Origin: JAICTV01 sp035634055
GTDB lineage: Bacteria; Planctomycetota; Phycisphaerae; Tepidisphaerales; Tepidisphaeraceae
Length of the DNA: 64,000 nt
Assembly: GCA_035634055.1 (NCBI GenBank)
Contig: DASQDR010000145.1
Coordinates: 4,836-68,835 of the forward strand
Direction of reading: 5' to 3'
Positions within the stretch are counted from its first letter, which is position 1; each line of letters starts with the position of its first letter. Below are positions 1 to 9,400 of the stretch, in pieces. A program made the translations under genes and the position numbers. The notes below the pieces were generated by a model. The model was not told where the DNA came from. It ran no database searches and worked only from the letters and a program-made list of their open reading frames with translations.

Positions 1-2187
1 CGGCTGGGGAGCGAGGACGAACGGGCGGTCGCGCGGGCCCGGCACGTCGTCGCCCAGCGGCGGGATCGCGCGGTACGTCTGCGCGAACCGCGCCAATTCG
101 TTCGGATCCACGATGATCAGCGGCGAGCCCGCCCGCCCGGCGAGCCACGCCGCGACCGCGTTCTGGCCCGGCTGCGCGTCCACGTCGAAGACCGTGCGGT
201 ACGTCAGCCGCGACATCGGGATCGGGTAGAGGAACGCCTTGGCGTCGCCCGCCAGCGCGACGTCGGCGCCCGGCCGCGACAGCACGTCCTGCACGTCCGT
301 CGGCTGCATCTGCGCCAAATCCTCGAACGCCAGCACGTCGCGCAGCGGCGCCACCCGCGCCGCGAACGCCGAGCCGGTGCTCGTCAACCCGACCGCCACC
401 TGCCCCGCGACCAGCACCGCCAGCGCGGCCGCCTGCGCCCGCCCGTGAAGCAGCGCCAGGGCGACGGCGGCGAGCGGGATGGCCGGCACGTAGAACCGAC
501 CTTGCAGGTGCGTGAACCCGAGCCAGAACACCAGCCAAGCCAGCAACAGCGCGAGCAGCAGCTTCGCCTGCGGGCGGCGGAAGGTCGCGATCGTCGAGGC
601 CAATCCCGCCGGGAGCAGGAGCCAGCCGAAGCGCCAGCCGGTCAGGATCTGATCCTTCGCCGCCGCCAGCCGCGCGGCGACAGGCCGCTGCCTTTCGGTC
701 GGCGCGTGCGCGCGCTTCCACCGCTCCGCCTGCGCCTCGCTGAAGTGCGCGCGGCCGAAGAGCGATTGCGCTTCGGGAAAGACCGGGTTGCCGGTCCAAG
801 CGACGTTGCGCGCGAGCCACGGCGAAAATACGAGCGTGCCGGCGCCGACGAAGAGGATCGCGCCCGTCAGGACGCGCGCGACCGGTCGGCGGTGGACGAT
901 CGCGACGATCGCCACGAACGGCGGAACCAGCAGAAGAACCTGCGGCACGCCGGTCAGCTTGGTCCCGCAGGCGAAGCCCGCCATCGTCCCGCCGATAACC
1001 CACGCGCTGAGCCGGCCGGCCGCGGAGGTAATCGTTCGCCGGTCACCGGAGTCGCCCGTCGCGGCGGACCCGCGCGGCGACGCTTCTTCCGCATCGGCGG
1101 AGCCGCGCGACCGTGCCGGCGCGTTCGTGCCGATCGCCCGCAGCGCCCAAGCGACGGCCAAGGTCGCGAAGAGCATCAACCCGCCCTCGTTGTAGGCGAC
1201 GGGGCCGAGCAGCGCCAGCCACGGGACGTTCGCCGCCGCGACCGCCGCCAGCACGGCGTGCCGCGCGGGCGCGAATTGCCGCGCCGTCGCGTGGACCGCG
1301 ACCACCGACAGCGCCACGAACGCCACGTGCATGAGCTGCGCCAGGTACATCCCCGCCCACGGCCCGCCGCGAAGCTGCATCGCCAGCAGGTAGTGCATCT
1401 CGACGGCCAGCGGGAAGTGCGAGAAGACGTTGTGCCGCAGCGGCCGGACGGCGCGCAGCTCGAACCACTCGCGCGGAAGCTGGAGGTGGTACTCGAGCAC
1501 GTCGTACCCGTGCGGTTCATCGCCCCACAACACGCCGGGCGGGACGTACGCCGCCACGATCGCCATCGCCAGCGGCGGGATCGCGAAGAGCCAGAGCCAG
1601 TGCCAGCCGCCCGCTCCGCGCAGCCACAGGCCCACGTGGTTGCCGGTCGCGCGCCGCTGACGCCAGGCGAACAGCGCGACGCCCAGCAGGATGACCAAGA
1701 AACCCGTCCAACGGTGGAGAAAGCCGACCAGGCCGAGGCCGAGCTGGATGAGGCTGAGCAGGCCGAGGCCGGCGGCAACGAGGGTCACGCGCCCTAGTTC
1801 CGTCTCGCCAGACTCGGGGAAGGGGCTGGGGCGAGGGGCAGAGTGGTCATGGAGCCGGGGACGCGCGGCGTCGGCGACGCCTTCCAGCAGTTCACCGATG
1901 CCCGGCGGATCGGCGCTGCTGGCCCCTCGCCCCTGCCCGCCGGTGAGAGCGAGAAGGGCGCTGCCGTATCCGGCGGCGGCGACGAGCCACGCGGCGAGGT
2001 ATACCGCATCGGGGATCAGGTGGGCGAACATCACGCCCGCGCCGGGGCCGGCCAAGCCGATCAGCAGGATGAGCAGGAGCGCCGCGCCGCCCGCCAGCAC
2101 GGCCGCGCGCTGTCGCCACCAGGGCGCGTGCGCGGTGGCGACGACGGCGGGGATCGCCTCACTTCTTCGCGGCGTCTTCGCTGCCAT
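1..2187 (-). CDS. GT-C type membrane glycosyltransferase (family 39-like), C-terminus outside window
   Basis: The reading frame enters from an ATG at 2187 and is open to the window edge, giving 729 visible residues without the C-terminus. It is a polytopic membrane protein with many hydrophobic segments (VLAGGAALLLILLIGLAGPG near residue 35, others throughout). The first large loop (about residues 205-240) contains WGDEPHGYDVLEYHLQLPRE, the acidic and YHL-type signature seen in GT-C enzymes that take lipid-linked sugars on the outer face of the membrane. Family membership is inferred from this loop and the topology; donor and acceptor cannot be told. The start overlaps the end of hemA by 29 bases, so the two are probably cotranscribed. 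Residues about 74-129 look like an inserted palindromic repeat (see findings). Confidence 0.7.
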   Translation of the reverse strand, partial: MAAKTPRRSEAIPAVVATAHAPWWRQRAAVLAGGAALLLILLIGLAGPGAGVMFAHLIPDAVYLAAWLVAAAGYGSALLALTGGQGRGASSADPPGIGELLEGVADAARPRLHDHSAPRPSPFPESGETELGRVTLVAAGLGLLSLIQLGLGLVGFLHRWTGFLVILLGVALFAWRQRRATGNHVGLWLRGAGGWHWLWLFAIPPLAMAIVAAYVPPGVLWGDEPHGYDVLEYHLQLPREWFELRAVRPLRHNVFSHFPLAVEMHYLLAMQLRGGPWAGMYLAQLMHVAFVALSVVAVHATARQFAPARHAVLAAVAAANVPWLALLGPVAYNEGGLMLFATLAVAWALRAIGTNAPARSRGSADAEEASPRGSAATGDSGDRRTITSAAGRLSAWVIGGTMAGFACGTKLTGVPQVLLLVPPFVAIVAIVHRRPVARVLTGAILFVGAGTLVFSPWLARNVAWTGNPVFPEAQSLFGRAHFSEAQAERWKRAHAPTERQRPVAARLAAAKDQILTGWRFGWLLLPAGLASTIATFRRPQAKLLLALLLAWLVFWLGFTHLQGRFYVPAIPLAAVALALLHGRAQAAALAVLVAGQVAVGLTSTGSAFAARVAPLRDVLAFEDLAQMQPTDVQDVLSRPGADVALAGDAKAFLYPIPMSRLTYRTVFDVDAQPGQNAVAAWLAGRAGSPLIIVDPNELARFAQTYRAIPPLGDDVPGPRDRPFVLAPQP

Positions 2188-3628
2188 CGCCGAGCGGCTC
2201 CGTCGTTGCACTGGACTCAATCGAACCGCCGGCGTCGCCCGCCGCCTCGGTCGTTGCGCTCGCAGCGGCCGAACCTTCGTCCTCGCCGCTCGGCCGATCG
2301 AGCTGGAACAGCTTTTCCAGCGCGTGCAGGTAAGGGGAGGCCACGCCCTCCCCGCCCGCGCCCCCGCCCGCGCCCGCGCCCGCCGCGCCTGGATTGCCGC
2401 CGCCCCCGTGCGCGGCGGCGTCCGCCTCCCGCAGCTTGGTCACCGGGTCGTGCAGCAGCTTGTTGACGATCCGCCGCGCCAGTTCTTCGAGCTGCTCGCG
2501 CTCCGGCGGCGAGAGGTTGGGCATCTTGTTGATCGCCCGCTCAACCTCTTCCTTCGCGAGCTGGTGGTGCCGCTGGTAGAGCCGGTCGATGATGGGGCCG
2601 ACGGCGCGGGCGCGGTGCCAGCTCACGTAGCGCTCGACCTGATCGCGGATGATCGCCCGCGCCTGCTCCACGCTCTCGCCGCGCTTGGATTGCGTGGCGG
2701 CCACCGTCTGCTGGAGGTCGTCGAGGTTGTAGAGGTAGACGTTCTCCAGCTCCCCCACCGCCGGCTCCACGTCGCGCGGCAGGGCGATGTCGATCAGAAA
2801 GATCGGGCGGTAGCGGCGGAGCTTTCGCAGCGGCTCGAAGCGCTGCCGCGTGACCACCGGCAGCGGTGATCCGGTGGAGGTGACGACGACGTCGGCGGCG
2901 ACCAGGTGGTCGTCCAGCCGGTCGAACGGAACCGCCGTCCCGCCGAACCGCCGCGCCAGCGCGACGGCTTTCTCGTGGCTGCGGTTGCAGACCAGCAGGT
3001 GGCGCGGGCGCAGCGCGCCGAAGCTCTGGAGCACCAGCGCCGCCATCTTGCCGGCGCCGACGCAGAGCACCGTCTTGTCGTGGTAGTGGTCGAAGATGTG
3101 CCCCGCGCACTCGACGGCGACCGAGCCGACGCTCACCCGCCCCTCGGTGATCTTCGTCTGCGTCATCACCTGCTTGCCGACGGCCACGGCGCGCTGGAAG
3201 AGGGGGTTGAGCGTGGCGCCGACGGCGCCTGCGGCTCGGGCGGCGTCGTACGCCTCGCGCACCTGCCCGAGGATCTGCGTCTCGCCAATCACCATCGAAT
3301 CGACCGACGACGCGACGGAGAACAAGTGCTCGACCGCCGCCCGCTCGGCCTTGTGGTAAACGTGCGGGCGGAGCTGCTCGGGCGGCACGCCGCGGGCGGC
3401 GGCGAGGAAGTCGATCATGTCCTGCTCGCGCGGTCGCCCGTGCACGGCTCGGCCGGCGTAGAGCTCCACGCGGTTGCAGGTGTTGAGCAGCACCGCCTCG
3501 CATCCCTCGAACTGCCGCCGCAGCGCCGCCAGCGCCGCCGCCCGCTGGTCGGCGGTAAAGGCGAGTCGCTCGCGCACCTCCAGCGGCGCGGTCGCGTGGT
3601 TCAGCCCGAGCAGGAGCAGCCGCTGCAT
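2159..3628 (-). CDS. hemA: Glutamyl-tRNA reductase
   Basis: Reduces glutamyl-tRNA(Glu) to glutamate-1-semialdehyde with NADPH, the first step of C5-pathway tetrapyrrole synthesis in the cytoplasm. The 489-residue protein starts GLNHATAPLEVRERLAF and has the catalytic cysteine in LLNTCNRVELYA (Cys51), the substrate-binding segment SVDSMVIGETQILGQVREAY and a GAGKMA nucleotide-binding loop. The ATG at 3628 is chosen because the conserved N-terminus begins there and because it shares one base with the TGA of the upstream HemX/CcsA-like gene (TGATG), a translational-coupling arrangement. About 70 residues of glycine/alanine-rich and acidic low-complexity sequence extend the C-terminus beyond the usual family length of about 420. 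Confidence 0.95.
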   Translation of the reverse strand: MQRLLLLGLNHATAPLEVRERLAFTADQRAAALAALRRQFEGCEAVLLNTCNRVELYAGRAVHGRPREQDMIDFLAAARGVPPEQLRPHVYHKAERAAVEHLFSVASSVDSMVIGETQILGQVREAYDAARAAGAVGATLNPLFQRAVAVGKQVMTQTKITEGRVSVGSVAVECAGHIFDHYHDKTVLCVGAGKMAALVLQSFGALRPRHLLVCNRSHEKAVALARRFGGTAVPFDRLDDHLVAADVVVTSTGSPLPVVTRQRFEPLRKLRRYRPIFLIDIALPRDVEPAVGELENVYLYNLDDLQQTVAATQSKRGESVEQARAIIRDQVERYVSWHRARAVGPIIDRLYQRHHQLAKEEVERAINKMPNLSPPEREQLEELARRIVNKLLHDPVTKLREADAAAHGGGGNPGAAGAGAGGGAGGEGVASPYLHALEKLFQLDRPSGEDEGSAAASATTEAAGDAGGSIESSATTEPLGDGSEDAAKK

Positions 3629-4458
3629 CAGCTCACCCCGCCCGGCAGCAGCAGCACGGTGACGATCGTGCCGAGCATCAACAAAAACCCCACCACGCTC
3701 AGCACCGCCACCTTGCGCCCGCGAAAGCTCGGGTTGATGGGCGCGTGCAGCACGATCGCGTAGACGACCCAGACGCCGGCGGCCAGCACGATCTTGGCGG
3801 TGTAGGTCTGCTTCCCCTCGGCCAGCATCTGCACGCCGCCGGTGACCATGCCGATCGTCAGCAGCGCGAAGCCGAGGGTGACCGAGAGCATGGTGAGGTG
3901 CTCGAGCCGCTCGAGGCTGCCGAACTGCGGGCCGACCGGCGCCTTGCTGCGCAACTTGCGGCTGGCGGTGACGTACATGGCGCCGCTGGCGGCGGCAATG
4001 GCGAAGGCGACCGCCCCCCCGTACGCCGTCGCCCGGTGAACCCACGCCCACGCGTTGCGCACCACCGGGTGGTAGGCGTGGTACTCCGTCCGCCCGAACA
4101 CCGCCGCGCCGATCAGCAGCAGCAGGACGATGGGCAGGACGAACCAGTCGAGCGCCCCGAGCCGCTGGTGCCGCTGCACGTAGAGGACGAACCCCGCCAG
4201 CAGCGTCGCCAGCCAGAGCAGCGCGTCGAAGTTGTCGCCGACCGGCACCCACTGCCCGCGCGAGATGGCGTGCCAGACGATCACGCCGCCGCAGCAGGCG
4301 ATCCCGCAGACCAGCAGCGCCCGGGCGAGCAGCCGCGGCGCGCGCTTATCCGGCCCCGCGCCCGCGCCCGACCGCGACCGCGCGAACGACGTCGCCCCGC
4401 CGACGGCGAAGCAGACGATCGCCGCGAAGAGCAGGATGAGCTGGCCGGTGGTGGGCAT
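3628..4458 (-). CDS. HemX / CcsA family integral membrane protein
   Basis: A 276-residue protein with about eight predicted membrane helices (starting LILLFAAIVCFAVGG and ending VLSVVGFLLMLGTIVTVLLL). Its size, helix spacing and position directly before hemA match the HemX/CcsA family of cytochrome c assembly and heme-related membrane proteins. The tryptophan-rich WWD-type heme motif of true CcsA is not obvious, so HemX-like, affecting glutamyl-tRNA reductase levels or heme handling, is the better reading; a c-type cytochrome biogenesis role is the alternative. It is translationally coupled to hemA through a one-base overlap and lies 75 bases after the precorrin-2 dehydrogenase gene. Confidence 0.75.
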   Translation of the reverse strand: MPTTGQLILLFAAIVCFAVGGATSFARSRSGAGAGPDKRAPRLLARALLVCGIACCGGVIVWHAISRGQWVPVGDNFDALLWLATLLAGFVLYVQRHQRLGALDWFVLPIVLLLLIGAAVFGRTEYHAYHPVVRNAWAWVHRATAYGGAVAFAIAAASGAMYVTASRKLRSKAPVGPQFGSLERLEHLTMLSVTLGFALLTIGMVTGGVQMLAEGKQTYTAKIVLAAGVWVVYAIVLHAPINPSFRGRKVAVLSVVGFLLMLGTIVTVLLLPGGVS

Positions 4459-4533
4459 GCGCAGGTGTTGGCGGATCGATCCGTATGATGCGCGCCGTCG
4501 CTCGCGGCCCGGCGCGGGCGCGGGCGGCGGCGG

Positions 4534-5166
4534 TTACGACGCCAGCTCAGGATACCGGGCCGCCAGCCAATCCTTGAGTGACGCGTGCCCGTTGCCGGCG
4601 TGCTGGACGGCCTCGTCGCTCGCCAGTTCCTGCAACGCCTCGCGCCGCCGTGACGCCCCCGAGACGCGCGACAGGATCAGCGGCCGCAGCGTGGCGGCGG
4701 CGTCCGCCAGGCGCACCCAGCGATCGTCCAGCAGCCGACCCACTTCGTCGCGCATGCGCGCCGACAGCGCCGGCGCCGCGCCGCTGCTGGAGACGGTGAT
4801 GGTCACGCTGCTGCGGCGGAGCATCGCCGGCACGGCGAAGTCGCCGGGATCCACCTCGTCGGAATCCGCCCGGTTCACCAGCACGCCCGCCGCTCGCGCA
4901 TCGCGCACGACCGCAGCGTTGACCTCCGGGCGATCGGTGGCGGCGAAGACCAGCCCCGCCCCGTCGAGGTGCCGCGGGTCGTACGCCTCGGCCACGTGCG
5001 TGACACCCTTGGGCATCTCGCCGGTCAGCTCGGGCGCGACCACGCGGACGCGCGTCGCCCCGGCAGCCATCACCCCCGCCGCCTTGCGCGCGGCGACCCC
5101 GCCGCCGCCGACGATGACGACGAGGCGGCCGGTGAGATCCAACATGAGCGGGTAACTGTGGTTCAC
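4534..5166 (-). CDS. Precorrin-2 dehydrogenase / sirohydrochlorin ferrochelatase (CysG N-terminal type)
   Basis: A 210-residue protein with the dinucleotide-binding start LTGRLVVIVGGGGVAARKA (about residues 10-30), followed by the central segment DPGDFAVPAMLRRSSVTITV and SSSGAAPALSARMRDEV. This is the Met8/CysG-B architecture that oxidises precorrin-2 with NAD and may insert iron to make siroheme. There is no uroporphyrinogen methyltransferase domain fused to it. It heads the minus-strand tetrapyrrole cluster. In such clusters the gene may feed siroheme or a siroheme-dependent heme route; which one cannot be decided here. The ATG at 5166 faces the divergent mtnP gene across 116 bases. Confidence 0.9.
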   Translation of the reverse strand: MNHSYPLMLDLTGRLVVIVGGGGVAARKAAGVMAAGATRVRVVAPELTGEMPKGVTHVAEAYDPRHLDGAGLVFAATDRPEVNAAVVRDARAAGVLVNRADSDEVDPGDFAVPAMLRRSSVTITVSSSGAAPALSARMRDEVGRLLDDRWVRLADAAATLRPLILSRVSGASRRREALQELASDEAVQHAGNGHASLKDWLAARYPELAS

Positions 5167-5282
5167 GTGAGTCCTCCAATCCTATCAGCCGCCGCCCCGA
5201 TCCTCCACGCGCCGCCGGTTCGGCGTGGCGATGCTCGCGGCGATTGTCGTTTTCGGCGCGGGGGCTTACCTTCTCTCGAAGC

Positions 5283-6353
5283 ATGAGCGAATTGCGCGTC
5301 GGGCTGATCGGCGGAACGGGTTTGGGCGAGGCGCTCGGGGTGGAGCACTCGGGGACGCGGCACGAGGTCGACACGCCGTTCGGCCGCCCGAGCGACGCGA
5401 TCCTGGAGGCGGAGTGGGCAGGCGTGCCCGTCCTGATCCTGTCGCGCCACGGGCGCGGGCACGTCCTGAGCCCCAGCCAGGTCCCGTACCGCGCCAACCT
5501 CTTCGCGCTCAAGCAGCTCGGCTGCACGCACATCCTGGCCAGCGGCGCGGTCGGTAGCTTGCGCGAGGAATACAAGCCGCGCCAATTGGTCATCCCCGAC
5601 CAGATCATCGACCGCACCAGCCGCCGGCCCGCCACGTTCTACGAGCGGGCGGCCGTGCACGTGGAGTTCGCGGAACCCTTCTGCCCCGTGCTGCGTCAGT
5701 TATTGCTGGAAGCGGGAAGTCGGGTTTCGGGTGTCGGAAATCGGGTTTCGGGTGAAGAACAAGCCCGCGAAAATCCTTCTCCCTCTGACCCGAACCCCGA
5801 AACCCGAGACCCGATATCCGATCCCCACCCCCGCGGCTGCTACGTCGCCATGGAGGGCCCGGCCTTTTCCACCCGAGCCGAGAGCCTGATGCACCGGCTC
5901 TGGGGCGGGGACCTGATCGGCATGACGGCCATGCCCGAGGCGAAGCTGGCCCGCGAGGCGGAGATTCCGTATGCCCTGGTGGCCCTGGTGACGGACTATG
6001 ATTGCTGGCGGCACAAGCCGCCTCTGCCGGACGCGGCCGAGCAGCAGGAAAAGGTCGACCCGCACCTGCTGCTGAAGGAGATCATGGGCAACCTTCGCGC
6101 CGCCACCGACGCGGCGGTCGCCCTGGTCCGCCGGACGGTCGAGCTGATGGCGCAGCGCCGCGAGCTGCTGCAAGCTTGCCCGGCGTCGCGCGCGCTGGAA
6201 CTGGCGATCTGGTCGGACAAGGCGTCGATCGCCCCCGACGAGGTCGCCCGCCTCGCCCCGCTGTGGGGAAAATATTTCGCCTCGGAGCCGCCGCCCGCGC
6301 CCGCGCTCCCGCCGGCCCCTGCGGCCGGGGAGGTCGACCGCGGGGGCGATTGA
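5283..6353 (+). CDS. mtnP: S-methyl-5'-thioadenosine phosphorylase, with an internal palindrome-derived insertion
   Basis: Cleaves methylthioadenosine with phosphate to adenine and methylthioribose-1-phosphate in polyamine/SAM salvage. The 356-residue product has the family landmarks GLIGGTGLGE, LSRHGRGHVLSPSQVPYRAN, ASGAVGSLREEYKPRQLVIP, a Thr-Ser-Arg-Arg stretch, AMEGPAFSTRAESLMHR and GMTAMPEAKLAREAEIPY. The ATG at 5283 sits directly before the conserved N-terminus. Between the LRQLLLEA helix and the CYVAMEGP strand there is an extra stretch (residues about 144-183) rich in RVSG and DP that is encoded by an imperfect palindrome; relatives have a much shorter link here. The C-terminus carries a proline-rich tail. 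Confidence 0.93.
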   Translation: MSELRVGLIGGTGLGEALGVEHSGTRHEVDTPFGRPSDAILEAEWAGVPVLILSRHGRGHVLSPSQVPYRANLFALKQLGCTHILASGAVGSLREEYKPRQLVIPDQIIDRTSRRPATFYERAAVHVEFAEPFCPVLRQLLLEAGSRVSGVGNRVSGEEQARENPSPSDPNPETRDPISDPHPRGCYVAMEGPAFSTRAESLMHRLWGGDLIGMTAMPEAKLAREAEIPYALVALVTDYDCWRHKPPLPDAAEQQEKVDPHLLLKEIMGNLRAATDAAVALVRRTVELMAQRRELLQACPASRALELAIWSDKASIAPDEVARLAPLWGKYFASEPPPAPALPPAPAAGEVDRGGD

Positions 6354-6440
6354 TCTCGCGCACGGTCCGCCCGCGCTCACCCGCGCGTGGGACGCGACGC
6401 GCGGGGACGATCGGAGCCACTCGAGCTGAGGGAGTCGTTC

Positions 6441-9400
6441 ATGCCCTTGCGTCACCGGATCGCCGTCGGCCTGACCCTGACCACCCTGCTCGCGCCCGCG
6501 GCGGCCGAGGCGCAGTTCGGGCGCGGGCGGATCAACGTCGCCGAGGGGCCGGGCCAGCCCAAGCAGAGCGTCTACGTGCGCGACTCCGCCGTCGCGGCGG
6601 AAAAGCTCGCGCTGGCGCAGCGGATGGAGCGGCTGAAGGAGTGGAACAAGGCGGCCGACGTCTACCAGGAGATCGTCGAGAAGTACGCCGACCGCGTCGT
6701 GCCCGCCGGCGGCGGACCCGCGGGCCCCGGCGGTGGCGCAGGTGCGGGCGCGGGGGCGGGCGGAGCACCCGGCGCGGGCGGTGAAGGGCCGGGCGGCCAA
6801 GGGGCGGGCGGCGGCGAGGGCGCCGAGGCCACCGCCACCCGCTACACCAGCGTGACGCTGGAGGTGCAAAAGCGCCTAGGCAAGTGGCCCGACGACGGGC
6901 TCGAAGTCTATCGCGCCCGCTACGAGACGCCGGCCAGCTCGCTGCTGGAAGCTGCGGGGACGGACGATCCGGCCGGGCTGTCGCGGGTGGTGCAGCTTTA
7001 CTTCCCGACCGACGCCGCCAAGACCGCCGGGCTGCGGCTGATGGAGCTGTACATCGAGACCGGCGAGTTCGCCGCCGCCGCCTGGCTTGGCGAGCGGTTG
7101 CTGGAGAACCATCCCGGCGTCATCGCCGACCGCCCCAAGGTGCTGTTCCGCACTGCGCTGGCGCAGCACCTGGCGGGCAACGCCCCCGTCGCGCGGGCCA
7201 GGCTGGACGAACTGAAGCAGAAGCACGCCGACGCCACCGGCGCCGTCCGCGGGCGCGACGTGCAACTGGCCGACGAGCTGGAGAAGCTGATCGCCTCCCC
7301 GCCGCCGGTGGCGCACGGCGGGACGAGCGATTCGTGGCCGATGTTCGGCGGCGACCCCTCGCGCGGGCGCGTCGTCCCCGCCGCCGGGCGACCGGGGGCG
7401 AAGATCGCCGACATCTCGCTGACCCGCGGCCGCCCCCGCGTCGCCAGCCCGGAGCAGAAGGCACGGCTCGACACGATCGAGAAGAACCGCCGCGAGCAGG
7501 GGCTCAACCTCGGTGTCATGCCGTCGGTCGACCGCGGCGAGCTGTTTTACCAGGACAACAGCCGCGTCTACGCCGCCAGCGTCGACAGCGGCATGCCGCT
7601 CCCCGGCTGGGCGATTACCTACGGCCGCGCGGAGCCGCGCGGCGGGCGCTACGCCGGCGTCTCCACCTTCCTCGCCAACGCCGGGCAGATGACCGTGACG
7701 GTGACGGATTCCTCCGTGCTGGCGATCCTCGGGCAATCCGAGCGGCTGATGGTGATGAACGACGCGGGGATCGTCGTCCAGCCCGACCGCGACACGCAGC
7801 TCGTCTGCCTCGACCGCGCGACCGGCGCGCGGCGCTGGGCGGCGTCGCCGCGGCAGTTGCCCGACGGGCAGGGCGGGCAGGCGAGCCTCCGCGCGCTCGA
7901 CCTGGTCGGTTCGCCGCTGGTGATCGGCGACAACGTCTACGTCCAGGGCCGCGGCGGCAAGCCGATGCAGTTCGAGGATTCCTACGTCCTGTGCTACTCG
8001 CTCAACGACGGCAAGCTGCGCTGGGCCTGCTACCTGGCCAGCGGCAACGCGCCGGGCGAAAACTTCAGCGGCGCGCCGCAGGTCTCCGAGGCGGTGTCCC
8101 ACCTCGCCTACGCCGGCGGACGCGTTTACGCCGTCACCAATCTGGGCGCCGTGGCGGCGGTGGACGCGTACGCCGGGACCATCGCCTGGCTGGCGCTGTA
8201 TCCCAAGCCCCACCAGTTCGCCAACGCCTTCATCGCCATGCAGATGCGCGGCGAAGGCGGGGCCGGCGGCCCGCAGCAGCGCAAGCCGTGGGCGCAGAAC
8301 CCCGCCATCCTGCGCGACGGCAAGGTCTTCGCCCTGCCCACCGACGCGCGCCACCTGCTGGTCTACGACGCCGCCACCGGCGACGAGATCAAGCGCATCG
8401 CGATGGAGGACTTCGACGAGGCCGACACGCTGCTCGGCGTGGTCGGCGACCGGTTGATCGTCGCCGGCGCCAACAGGATTTTCTGCATCAACTGGCCCGC
8501 CTACCAGCCAGGCAAGGGGCGCGAGCCCAGCCTGTGGTGGTATTCCAGGCTGGCCGGGCCGCAGAGCAAGGACGACGACGAGACCAAGGACGCCGTTCGC
8601 GGGCGCGGCTTCGTCACCGCCGACTCGGTCTTCGTCCCCACGCGCTGGAACCTGCGCCGCCTGGACATGAAGACCGGGCTGGTGGCCGAGGCGTACCCCA
8701 GCGGCGGCGCCAACTGGCCTTCCGGCGAGGGGCCGGGCAACGTGCTGGTGACCGGCGACCACGTCGTCCTCGCCGGCTCCGACAACATCGTCGTCTACAG
8801 CGACCTGGCGCTGGCGCGGGCGAAGCTCGACCAGTCGATCGCCGAGGCGCCGGCCGACCCGCTGCCGCGGCTGAAGTACGCCGAGACCCTGTTCGCCGCC
8901 GGGCAGATCGACGCCGCGGTGGCGAAGCTGGACGAGGCGATCCACCTGCTCGGCGGGATGAACGCCATGCGCCCCGGCGCCGAGCGCGACCGCGCGTTCG
9001 CCCGCGCGCTGGCGTTCGCCGAGCGGTCGGCGGACAAGACGTTCGGCGCCACCGACCCGGCCCGCGCCGCCACCCTCTTCGACCGCGCCGCCGCCGCCGC
9101 CGGCTCCCCGCAGCAGCAGGTCGCCTGGCGGCTGAGCCGCGCCCGCTTCGCGCGGGCGCAGACCGACTTCGACACCGAGGTCCGGCTGTTCCAGGAGATC
9201 CTCTCAACCGCCGAGTACCGCGGCGTCAGCGTCCCGACCGACGACGGCTCCGGGACCACGCTGGCCTCGACGGTGGCGGAAATGTCGATCGCCGGGCGCG
9301 TGAAGGACAACCCCGCGTCGTACCGCCCGTTCGAGGAAGCCGCCACCCGCGCGCTCGACGCCGCCAGGCGCGCCAACGATCCGGGCGCGATGCTGGCGGT

